From the NCBI GenBank assembly GCA_964608945.1, contig CAZSQB010000059.1, positions 1-5,946 on the forward strand: a DNA stretch of 5,946 nt, read 5' to 3'. The stretch is from CAYWEP01 sp964608945 (GTDB lineage Bacteria; Patescibacteriota; Microgenomatia; Levybacterales; UBA12049). This document shows positions 1 through 5,023 of this stretch, piece by piece (positions within the stretch are counted from its first letter, which is position 1; each line of letters opens with the position of its first letter). Both the position numbers and the translations under genes were made by a program. Under the pieces are notes generated by a model. The model did no database searches, was not told where the DNA came from, and saw only the letters and a list, made by a program, of their open reading frames with translations.

Positions 1-5
1 CGATC

Positions 6-34
6 TTGCAACTGAAGCTAAGATAGGGTAGAAT
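6..34 (+). promoter_or_regulatory. sigma-70-type promoter for rpmF-nusB-rnc
   Basis: A -35-like TTGCAA (6-11) and a -10-like TAGAAT (29-34) are separated by 17 bp, the ideal spacing. The -10 matches consensus at 5 of 6 positions and the -35 at 4 of 6. Transcription would start near 40-42, giving a leader of about 40 nt before the rpmF start at 82. The promoter ahead of rpsP (1268-1297) has the same layout and even shares TGAAGCTAA in the spacer, which strengthens both calls. No experimental start site is available, so this remains a pattern call. Confidence 0.6.
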
Positions 35-49
35 AGACGATAGATGATT

Positions 50-73
50 GAAGATAGATCATTTTCTATCTTC
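50..73 (+). promoter_or_regulatory. 9-bp perfect hairpin in the rpmF leader
   Basis: GAAGATAGA (50-58) and TCTATCTTC (65-73) are exact inverted repeats around the 6-nt loop TCATTT. The stem ends 8 nt before the rpmF ATG, where a ribosome would load, and there is no Shine-Dalgarno sequence. No T-run follows, so it is not an intrinsic terminator. It may control translation of L32 or protect the 5' end of the mRNA; that role is inference. Confidence 0.45.
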
Positions 74-81
74 TAAAAACC

Positions 82-297
82 ATGCCACAAGAACCAAAAA
101 AGCGACATTCGAGACAGCGACAAGGAAAAAGACGCGCACATATAAAGCTCTTAATGCCACAGACAACCGTGTGTCCAAATTGTGGCAATGTGCTTCAGTC
201 TCACACTGTGTGCAATCGCTGTGGCTACTATAAGGGCAAACAATACATTGCTATAAAGCAAAAGGCGCAAAGCAGCCAAAATGAAAACCCCAGATGA
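82..297 (+). CDS. rpmF: 50S ribosomal protein L32 (bL32)
   Basis: This is a 71-residue component of the large ribosomal subunit. The N-terminus is the strongly basic, Pro-Lys-Arg-rich tail expected of bL32. It is followed by a four-cysteine zinc ribbon, CPNCG (Cys31, Cys34) and CNRCG (Cys44, Cys47), spaced as in the zinc-binding form of the family. The tail after Tyr49-Tyr50 is Lys/Gln-rich and about 10 residues longer than in many L32 proteins. ATG 82 is chosen because it begins MPQEPKKRHS, close to the usual bL32 start (MAVPKRKTS-like). No Shine-Dalgarno precedes it, only CTTCTAAAAACC. It is the first gene of a tight operon and overlaps nusB by 17 bp. The overlapping ATG at 48 in another frame encodes nothing recognisable. 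Confidence 0.93.
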   Translation: MPQEPKKRHSRQRQGKRRAHIKLLMPQTTVCPNCGNVLQSHTVCNRCGYYKGKQYIAIKQKAQSSQNENPR

Positions 298-628
298 TCC
301 ACGCCATATTAGAAGACAGCGCCTCATTGAGGAATTATTTCGAACCGGTTTTTATCCCCAAAAAATAAGCAAGGATGCAGAGAAAATCATAGAGCAAAAA
401 GAGCTCTTGGATAGTCGTATCCACGAGGCAGCACCTGAATTTCCTATTGAAAAAATTAATAAAATCGACCTTGCGATTTTACGGCTTGCCGTGTATGAAC
501 TGCTCGTTGAGAAAAAAGCACCAGCAAATGTTATTATTGATGAAGCGATTGAACTTGCAAAAGAATATGGAAATGATACAAGTCCGGCGTTTATAAACGG
601 GGCATTAGGAAAGATCGTAACGGGATGA
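281..628 (+). CDS. nusB: transcription antitermination factor NusB
   Basis: NusB binds boxA RNA together with NusE (S10) and helps RNA polymerase read through rRNA operons. The 115 residues carry the family's diagnostic C-terminal half: INKIDLAILRLAVYELL at about 60-75, then VIIDEAIELAKEYG (84-97) and the closing FINGALGKI (104-112). The N-terminal helix begins at RRQRLIEELF. The protein is about 25 residues shorter than E. coli NusB (139 aa), mostly in the helices and loops before residue 55, as is common in reduced genomes. The start overlaps rpmF by 17 bp. The end overlaps rnc as ATGA, so translation of the three genes is probably coupled. No Shine-Dalgarno is visible before ATG 281. Its place with RNase III and L32 suits joint control of rRNA and ribosome production. 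Confidence 0.92.
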   Translation: MKTPDDPRHIRRQRLIEELFRTGFYPQKISKDAEKIIEQKELLDSRIHEAAPEFPIEKINKIDLAILRLAVYELLVEKKAPANVIIDEAIELAKEYGNDTSPAFINGALGKIVTG

Positions 629-1278
629 AAAAGATACCTACATTTAAAAACCCAGCGCTTTTTGAACAAGCATTTATCCACAGATCGTATCTCAATGAAA
701 CAAAAGAGGCACTCGCATCAAATGAGCGTCTAGAGTTTTTAGGAGACAGCATCCTCTCCTTTGTTGTGTCAAGTCATTTGTTCACTGCGTACCCTAAGTT
801 CAATGAGGGTGCACTGACAAATCTTCGTTCCCTCGTCGTCAACACAAAAAGTCTTGCCAGCCTTTCAAAAACACTCGGATTTGGTGCATTCCTAAAACTA
901 TCGCGAGGAGAAGAAGAGTCTATGGGACGCGAGAATGCCTCGCTTCTTGCCAACTCCCTTGAGGCCTTTATCGGTGCGTTATATTTGGACCAAGGACTGA
1001 CGGCTGTTAAAAAGTTTCTTGAAGGTGCTCTTATCCCGCAAATCGAAGAGTATGTAAAAAAACGGACCTTTAAAGATCCAAAGAGCCTCCTTCAGGAATT
1101 TGTTCAATCGCAAAAGCAAACCTCACCAGCATATAAAGTAATCTTTGAAGAAGGACCGCCTCATGCGAAAATATTCACCGTTGGTGTGTATGTAAAAAAT
1201 AATTTGCTTGGAGAAGGGAAAGGCAAATCAAAACAAGAGGCTGAAGAAGAAGCAGCCAAGAAAGCACTTGAAAAATGA
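625..1278 (+). CDS. rnc: ribonuclease III
   Basis: RNase III cleaves double-stranded RNA, including the stems around 16S and 23S rRNA precursors. The 217-residue protein has the endonuclease domain at about 8-140 and a double-stranded-RNA-binding domain at about 152-217. The signature NERLEFLGD (33-41) supplies Glu34, Glu37 and Asp41. The second metal site reads LLANSLEAFIGALYLD (107-122): Glu113 is present, but the residue matching E. coli Asp114 is Asn110 (codon AAC, 952-954). The binding domain shows DPKSLLQEF at its start and the basic helix GKGKSKQEAEEEAAKKAL at its end. ATG 625 shares ATGA with the nusB stop, so translation is probably coupled. The Asp-to-Asn change may lower metal affinity. 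The essential Glu113 remains, so an active enzyme is still likely. Confidence 0.94.
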   Translation: MKKIPTFKNPALFEQAFIHRSYLNETKEALASNERLEFLGDSILSFVVSSHLFTAYPKFNEGALTNLRSLVVNTKSLASLSKTLGFGAFLKLSRGEEESMGRENASLLANSLEAFIGALYLDQGLTAVKKFLEGALIPQIEEYVKKRTFKDPKSLLQEFVQSQKQTSPAYKVIFEEGPPHAKIFTVGVYVKNNLLGEGKGKSKQEAEEEAAKKALEK

Positions 1279-1297
1279 AGCTAAATCATGATAGAAT
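1268..1297 (+). promoter_or_regulatory. sigma-70-type promoter for rpsP-khpA
   Basis: TTGAAA (1268-1273, 5 of 6 to consensus) and TAGAAT (1292-1297, 5 of 6) are 18 bp apart. The -35 lies inside the last codons of rnc and the spacer contains the rnc stop codon. Transcription would start near 1303-1306, giving an rpsP leader of about 90 nt. The spacer and -10 share TGAAGCTAA and TAGAATAGA with the rpmF promoter at 6-37, suggesting that both operons are expressed alike. Confidence 0.6.
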
Positions 1298-1304
1298 AGA
1301 ATAT

Positions 1305-1393
1305 ACGAATTTTTCCGAATTGTATTACTCCGAATGTATCCGAATCATTCGGATTAATTTGGGCTAATCCCATTTGGATGAATTCGGATTCAT
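1305..1393 (+). promoter_or_regulatory. repeat-rich, foldable leader of rpsP
   Basis: Between the promoter and the rpsP start, CCGAAT occurs three times (1315-1320, 1330-1335, 1340-1345) and its complement ATTCGG twice (1347-1352, 1382-1387). ATCCGAAT (1338-1345) and ATTCGGAT (1347-1354) form a perfect 17-bp dyad with one central base. GGATTA (1351-1356) and TAATCC (1365-1370) can pair around an 8-nt loop. ATGAAT (1378-1383) and ATTCAT (1388-1393) form a 6-bp hairpin with a TCGG tetraloop that ends at the base before the ATG. ATTCGGAT at 1382-1389 could instead pair with any of the three CCGAAT copies, so folds exclude one another. It could be a DNA operator or an RNA control element (for example for S16 feedback); which one is inference. 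No Shine-Dalgarno and no T-run are present. Confidence 0.5.
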
Positions 1394-1624
1394 ATGGCAG
1401 TTGTTATACGACTAACACGAATTGGTAAAAAGGGTGAGCGGAAATTCCGCATTATTGTTGCAGAGAAACGAAGCAGACGAGACGGCAAACCTGTTGAATC
1501 CCTCGGTTGGTACGAAAAAGGCAAAAACGGTGGCAAAAAACAAATAAATACAGAACGCTACCAATACTGGGTCTCAAAAGGCGCAACTCCCTCTGAAACA
1601 GTCGCAAAATTGATAAGTGCATGA
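1394..1624 (+). CDS. rpsP: 30S ribosomal protein S16 (bS16)
   Basis: S16 is a small-subunit protein that helps 16S rRNA assembly. The 76 residues follow the family from end to end: VVIRLTRIGKKGERKFRIIVAEKRSRRDGKPVESLGWYEKG corresponds to the canonical IRLxRxGxKxxPxYxIVVADxRxxRDGRxIExLGxYxP. The C-terminal half (residues 50-76: ERYQYWVSKGATPSETVAKLI) matches the usual helix-turn-helix ending in T-x-V-x-x-L. The length is near the short end of the family (about 80 residues). The upstream sequence has no ribosome binding site and the start follows a small hairpin directly. The stop overlaps the khpA start as ATGA, so the two are co-translated. Confidence 0.95.
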   Translation: MAVVIRLTRIGKKGERKFRIIVAEKRSRRDGKPVESLGWYEKGKNGGKKQINTERYQYWVSKGATPSETVAKLISA

Positions 1625-1872
1625 AAGACACGCTATTGTATATTATTTCCCAGATCGTCGATAACCCCGATGAGGTAGACATTGCAGAAGAAGATATCGA
1701 TGAGGTAGTAACCTATACTGTTTCTGTTGCAAAAGACGATATGGGAAAAGTCATCGGTAAGGAAGGCAAGGTTATAAGAAGTATCCGCAATGTCATGAAA
1801 ATAAAAGCAATGAAACAGAATAAGAGAATAAATATAACCCTCGCTGAAAATGAACAAGAAGCAACATCCTAG
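1621..1872 (+). CDS. khpA: KhpA-type KH-domain RNA-binding protein
   Basis: This small cytoplasmic RNA-binding protein has one type II KH domain and belongs to the KhpA/YlqC family, which often works with KhpB (Jag). Of its 83 residues, the first 35 form the helix and strand that lead into the KH core. The GxxG loop lies in GKVIGKEGKVIRSIRNVMK (42-60), with the loop itself at Gly46-Lys-Glu-Gly49. The last strand, RINITL, ends near residue 74 and a short acidic tail closes the protein. The start shares ATGA with the rpsP stop. The position directly after rpsP is the classical one. The frame remains open for 38 codons past its TAG stop (see 1918-1989), but family length argues that the protein ends here. 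Confidence 0.92.
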   Translation: MKDTLLYIISQIVDNPDEVDIAEEDIDEVVTYTVSVAKDDMGKVIGKEGKVIRSIRNVMKIKAMKQNKRINITLAENEQEATS

Positions 1873-2036
1873 CCTCCTCTGTCATCTGAACTTGATTCAG
1901 GACCTTCCAAAGGTTCGTTAGTAGGTAAAAGGTTAGGAAACCAGTATGGTGTGGAGGTAAGGCTTGGGGTGTTTACCAATAACCTATAACCATAAACGAT
2001 ACCGGCTTCTTTACCGACAAACACTAAACTTAGCCT
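1873..2036. other. 164-bp khpA-trmD gap with crossing inverted repeats
   Basis: No intact recognised gene lies here, although rimM usually does. Visible structure: CTGAA (1886-1890) with TTCAG (1896-1900); a 7-bp hairpin pairing 1900-1906 with 1910-1916 (one G-U pair, loop CCA); and two crossing pairs, GGTAAA (1924-1929) with TTTACC (1972-1977) and AGGTTA (1930-1935) with TAACCT (1980-1985). The crossing pairs could form a pseudoknot or serve as alternative stems. A TATAAC (1985-1990) resembles a -10 box but has no good -35 at 16-18 bp. No T-run terminator is present, so trmD may simply be read through from the rpsP promoter. Confidence 0.4.
1918..1989 (+). pseudogene. possible N-terminal relic of rimM
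   Basis: In phase with khpA and after its stop, codons 1918-1986 read LVGKRLGNQYG followed by VEVRLGVFTNNL, then TAA. From family knowledge, RimM begins with a VGKI-x(2-4)-HG-x-x-GEVRV-x-x-x-TDNP pattern. The match is VGK, a Gly eight residues later, EVR, then F-T-N-N, with a one-residue gap. The location is where rimM stands in the conserved rpsP-khpA-rimM-trmD order. A normal RimM has about 170 residues, so at most the first sixth would remain. There is no usable ATG. The match is short and found by eye, and an open stretch of 38 codons is not improbable, so this is a suggestion only. Confidence 0.2.
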
Positions 2037-2732
2037 ATGAAAATCAGCATCCTAACACTCTTTCCTGAAATGTTCCAAGGCCCCCTTCAGCATTCAATTG
2101 TCAAATTGGCACAAGAAAAAAATCTTGTTGCTATAGACCTTGTCAATATTCGAGATTTTGGGATTGGCAAACACAAAGTGGTCGATGATACCCCGTACGG
2201 CGGCGGCATAGGTATGGTTATGCGCGTTGACGTAGTACATGCTGCAATGGAATTTGCAAAGCAAAAAGTAAAAAGCGTTAAGCAAAAAGTGATTTTACTC
2301 ACGGCGTCTGGGGAGACGTTTAGGCAAGAAAAAGCACGGGCGTTTGCAAAACTTGATCATCTTATTCTTGTATGCGGGCATTATGAGGGGATTGACGAAC
2401 GGATCTGCCAGTATGTTGATGAGCAAGTTTCAATTGGCGACTTTATAACAACGGGAGGTGAGATACCCGCAATGCTCATAACAGACTCTGTCGTGCGATG
2501 CATCAAAAACGTTCTTAAAACAGGTGTTACCGATGCTGAGTCATTTAGCCTTTCGTCAGACAAGGCATCTTACCTTGAATACCCACAATTCACAAAACCC
2601 AAAACCTACGAAAAGCATTCAGTGCCAGACATACTGCTTTCAGGCGACCATAAAAAAATAGCAACATGGAGAGAAGAGCAAGCACGGATAAAAACCACGA
2701 AGCGCCGCCCAGATCTCCTAACAAAGCAATAA
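2037..2732 (+). CDS. trmD: tRNA (guanine(37)-N1)-methyltransferase TrmD
   Basis: TrmD transfers a methyl group from S-adenosylmethionine to N1 of G37 in tRNAs, which prevents +1 frameshifting. The 231-residue SPOUT protein shows the family motifs in order: ILTLFPEMF (5-13), VDDTPYGGGIGMVMR (49-63), LVCGHYEGIDERI (111-123), SIGDFITTGGEIPAM (132-146), YLEYPQFTKP (179-188) and VPDILLSGDHKKIATWREEQ (196-215). The trefoil-knot SAM site is therefore complete. The segment before YLEYPQ reads DAESFSLSSDKAS. Glu168 seems to sit where E. coli has the catalytic-base Asp169, although Asp166 is nearby. It is about 24 residues shorter than E. coli TrmD. ATG 2037 gives the expected MKI-x-ILTLFPEMF start and has no Shine-Dalgarno. 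rimM and rplS, the usual neighbours, are absent. Confidence 0.95.
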   Translation: MKISILTLFPEMFQGPLQHSIVKLAQEKNLVAIDLVNIRDFGIGKHKVVDDTPYGGGIGMVMRVDVVHAAMEFAKQKVKSVKQKVILLTASGETFRQEKARAFAKLDHLILVCGHYEGIDERICQYVDEQVSIGDFITTGGEIPAMLITDSVVRCIKNVLKTGVTDAESFSLSSDKASYLEYPQFTKPKTYEKHSVPDILLSGDHKKIATWREEQARIKTTKRRPDLLTKQ

Positions 2733-2765
2733 AAAAGTTAGAAAGGGAAAGCGCCTCCTGACGCC
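2731..2765 (-). terminator. weak terminator-like element after the pil operon
   Basis: On the minus strand, GCGTC (2764-2760) and GGCGC (2755-2751) can form a 5-bp stem with one G-U pair and an AGGA loop. A T/C-rich stretch follows and then TTTTTT (2736-2731). The stem lies inside the last codons of the PilO-like gene and the T-run is about 14 nt beyond it, so this is not a canonical terminator. It is the only candidate for ending minus-strand transcription before trmD. Confidence 0.2.
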
Positions 2766-3457
2766 GATTCTGAAGAAAGATCCACATTTGGCAGTGGCAC
2801 ACGCCATGTAGAAAGCATATTTATGACATTTCTATTCTTTGAGGAAATAGGCTCTATGGGAACAGTGTCCTTAAGAACAATTTCTGGCGCTTGTTTGTGG
2901 AGGAACATGATGGTTAGGGTAGACCTGTCTTCTGATGCCTGCCATTCAGTTACCTCCGCGAGTGGTAACTTTTTATTAATTTCCGAAATGAAACGCTTCA
3001 CATTATCAATTGGACCTGAAACAAAAATGGTCAATTGCAGTGGATGAAAACCGGATTTTGTCTTTTTAAGATTCGTCAGTTGTCCGACTTGGAAGCTGAA
3101 GTCGGAAAGCGTGACGCCTGACACGACAGCGGAGTTGGTTATTGCCTGTAAAATACCGCCGTAATCAATTTCATATGGTATCGCCCCTGCCGTGATAGTG
3201 AGATCTTTGTCCAAGGACAAATCATTCATATTCGTCAAAAAGCTGATATTACCGGAGATAGCTGCAATCCTGGTTCGGGTTTTTGCTACCTCATCAAGGA
3301 TCGAAAACCATCGATTCAGCTGAGGAATAATAACTAACCAGAGCAATAACAAACAGACGACGATGACAACGCTAAAAATAGATACCGAATACCACGGAGA
3401 GTCTTTAAATCTATGATAGTAAAGCTTTATTGTCCTTCTGCTAAATCCGCGATCCAT
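2738..3457 (-). CDS. pilO: PilO-like type IV pilus inner-membrane protein
   Basis: PilO pairs with PilN in the inner membrane and links the cytoplasmic PilM/ATPase side to the rest of the pilus machine. The 239-residue protein has a short basic cytoplasmic tail (1-20), one transmembrane helix (about 23-45, YSVSIFSVVIVVCLLLLWLVIIP), a polar helical stretch (50-75) and a ferredoxin-like periplasmic or outer domain. GAIPYEIDYGGILQAITNSAVVSGV (91-115) is the PilO pattern of an AIP turn followed by an amphipathic helix, and LQLTIFVSGPIDNVKRFISEI (140-160) is the typical strand-helix. The C-terminal 40 residues are Ser/Pro/Asn-rich, end in AFPF, and are probably unstructured. It starts 2 bp after the PilN stop. 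Sequence divergence is high, so the name rests on layout and neighbours as much as on motifs. Confidence 0.75.
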   Translation of the reverse strand: MDRGFSRRTIKLYYHRFKDSPWYSVSIFSVVIVVCLLLLWLVIIPQLNRWFSILDEVAKTRTRIAAISGNISFLTNMNDLSLDKDLTITAGAIPYEIDYGGILQAITNSAVVSGVTLSDFSFQVGQLTNLKKTKSGFHPLQLTIFVSGPIDNVKRFISEINKKLPLAEVTEWQASEDRSTLTIMFLHKQAPEIVLKDTVPIEPISSKNRNVINMLSTWRVPLPNVDLSSESASGGAFPF

Positions 3458-3459
3458 AC

Positions 3460-3993
3460 TTAGCGAGTTAACGCAAGTGCTAGTGTATACTGTCCTGTTT
3501 GTGGGTTTAGAGATACGGAGTTAATAAGTACTTTTCGAAACATCCGCTCTCGCACTGTCAATGTCTCTAATTTCTCCAAAAAAAGGTCAAAGTCATCAAG
3601 AGACGTAGAAGCCAAGGTTACCAGTACGGTCTTTTCATCGATATGGAGCGTTGAAAATGACAGCGTCTGTGGCATATCTTCCTCCATTTTTGAAAATGTA
3701 TAGTTGTGTGCAGGTCTTGTTTTTAGCACATCATTAATATGTTTCAATTGATCAGTAACGATAAAATATTTTGCCATCTTTGTGTGGAACCTTTGCATTT
3801 CAAACAGTAACGCATTTTCCTGCATCTTTAGGCTCGGCAGCGGAGATGCGGCAATAAGGATAAAAAGGATAATAGAAAAAGCGCCAACGCCAAACAATAA
3901 AACAATCGCAAGGAAACGAAAAATTTGCAGTTTTCGCCGAATAGCCAGATTATATTTTTTATTCTGGATAAATAAGTTGATGCTATTCCTCAT
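3460..3993 (-). CDS. pilN: PilN-like type IV pilus assembly protein
   Basis: PilN is a bitopic membrane protein. Its N-terminal cytoplasmic peptide, with an INLF-type motif, docks into PilM, and its outer domain pairs with PilO. The 177 residues show exactly this: MRNSINLF (INLF at 5-8), a basic stretch (11-26), a single transmembrane helix (about 27-48), a helical linker (55-92) and a mixed strand/helix domain (108-176) including TVLVTLASTSLDDFDLFLEKLE (122-143). The start ATG overlaps the end of pilM by 11 bp. The upstream GAAGGATT of pilM gives a weak AAGG, the nearest thing to a Shine-Dalgarno in the window, and translational coupling is likely. The protein is close to normal PilN length. 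The identification relies on the INLF peptide, topology and PilM/PilO neighbours. Confidence 0.8.
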   Translation of the reverse strand: MRNSINLFIQNKKYNLAIRRKLQIFRFLAIVLLFGVGAFSIILFILIAASPLPSLKMQENALLFEMQRFHTKMAKYFIVTDQLKHINDVLKTRPAHNYTFSKMEEDMPQTLSFSTLHIDEKTVLVTLASTSLDDFDLFLEKLETLTVRERMFRKVLINSVSLNPQTGQYTLALALTR

Positions 3994-5020
3994 AATCCTT
4001 CAGCGCCAATCCAATGGCGACTGCGTATTCTGATCCTGCTTCAAGCAGGGTGGGGGGAACACCTTGAATGTTGAGCGCTTTGAAGGGATTGGCAATAACC
4101 GTTTCTATGCCAAGATGCCTAACGAAATAGAGGTCAAGCCCGGGCAACCGCGCTGTATCTCCTGCAAGCTGCATTTGGGTCATTGGCGAAACGCTTTTAT
4201 ACTTATCATTGTAAAATGCCAAGGCTTTTTTCACCTCAGAGGCAATGGATGTCAGAATCGGGTCAACTGCTTTCCCGATTTTGCCGCCAAAATTCTTATC
4301 GAGGATGCCATACGTTCTTTTATACTCTTCTGCTTGTTGGTGGGTAAAATTAAAATCCGCTGCAATTGCCCTGTTGATCGCGACGCCTCCGAGGGGAATA
4401 GAGTACGTAAAGACGACGATACCGTCTTGTATAATTGCCAAAGCGGTATTAAGGCTACCAATATTCATAATAATACTCGTTGGAAACGTACTACCAGTTA
4501 AGACCGATCGGACGACAGCAAGAATCTCTGTCTCAACAGATGCAATAGAAAAACCAGCAAGCTCGACTATTTTTTGGTATCGTTTCAGAAGCTCTGCTGG
4601 CGCTGCAACCAATAATACCTGCATTTTCATCCCAGACTGCATCTTTACGTCCTTACGAAGCACCATCCAATCAAGAGTCATCGTTGAGAGGGGAGACGGA
4701 ATATACTGTTCTGCCTCCCAATAGATAGCTGACGCGAGTTCTTTGTCAGACAGAACCGGCATATCAATCACTTTTGTAAAAACCTGCCCATCAGAGAGGG
4801 CAAGGTTCACCAATCTGCTCGGAACTTTTGCCTCAGCGACGAGATCGTTTATGACCTGTGCCATTTGCTCCTGGTCGAACGGCGATTCTGAAAAAATACC
4901 TTTTGCTGGCGCCGGAACGCTCATGCATGCTTTAAGCATGATACTGTCTTTTTGCCGATCTAACCAAACAGTCTTAACAGAGGTCGTCCCGATATCAAGT
5001 CCAAATGTTATTTCTTTCAT
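3983..5020 (-). CDS. pilM: PilM, actin-like type IV pilus assembly ATPase
   Basis: PilM is a cytoplasmic actin/FtsA-fold protein that binds the PilN tail and couples the extension/retraction motors to the PilN-PilO complex. The 345 residues begin with the phosphate-1 loop GLDIGTTSVKTV (7-18). EAEQYIPSPL (102-111) and AEEYKRTYGI (230-239) are PilM-specific family motifs. The phosphate-2 region is IIMNIGSLNTALAII (183-197), where the usual Asp is Asn186. The adenosine region is MQLAGDTARLPGL (283-295), where the second Gly of the usual GG is Asp288. The C-terminus (330-341) has the typical EYAVAIGLAL helix. These substitutions could weaken ATP hydrolysis. The start lies 3 bp after the preceding pilin stop and has no Shine-Dalgarno. 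A nearly perfect 15-bp palindrome (4926-4940) lies in codons 27-32. Confidence 0.92.
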   Translation of the reverse strand: MKEITFGLDIGTTSVKTVWLDRQKDSIMLKACMSVPAPAKGIFSESPFDQEQMAQVINDLVAEAKVPSRLVNLALSDGQVFTKVIDMPVLSDKELASAIYWEAEQYIPSPLSTMTLDWMVLRKDVKMQSGMKMQVLLVAAPAELLKRYQKIVELAGFSIASVETEILAVVRSVLTGSTFPTSIIMNIGSLNTALAIIQDGIVVFTYSIPLGGVAINRAIAADFNFTHQQAEEYKRTYGILDKNFGGKIGKAVDPILTSIASEVKKALAFYNDKYKSVSPMTQMQLAGDTARLPGLDLYFVRHLGIETVIANPFKALNIQGVPPTLLEAGSEYAVAIGLALKDYEE

Positions 5021-5023
5021 ATG

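Noticed and set aside
2..31. Open frame from the window edge ending TAG (peptide DLATEAKIG)
   Set aside because: It could be the end of an upstream gene, but nine codons give no family evidence and the stretch also fits a promoter.
1279..1393. CCGAAT repeats as a CRISPR-like array
   Set aside because: Repeat units are only 6-8 bp with irregular 10-15 bp spacing and no spacers of uniform length.
1873..1989. TAG readthrough extending khpA by 38 residues
   Set aside because: KhpA homologues end near this stop, and no stop-codon context or readthrough signal is evident.
2259..2290. 11-bp direct repeat AAGCAAAAAGT in trmD
   Set aside because: It encodes a KQKV repeat in a variable Lys-rich segment of TrmD. 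It is a low-complexity coding effect, not a mobile or regulatory repeat.
4064..4724. Long plus-strand open frames opposite pilM (145 and 159 codons)
   Set aside because: They are antisense shadows of the clearly coding pilM, with no recognisable domains and no start signals.
4926..4940. 15-bp palindrome CATGCTT-T-AAGCATG
   Set aside because: It lies wholly within pilM codons 27-32 and has no partner elsewhere in the window. It is most likely chance.
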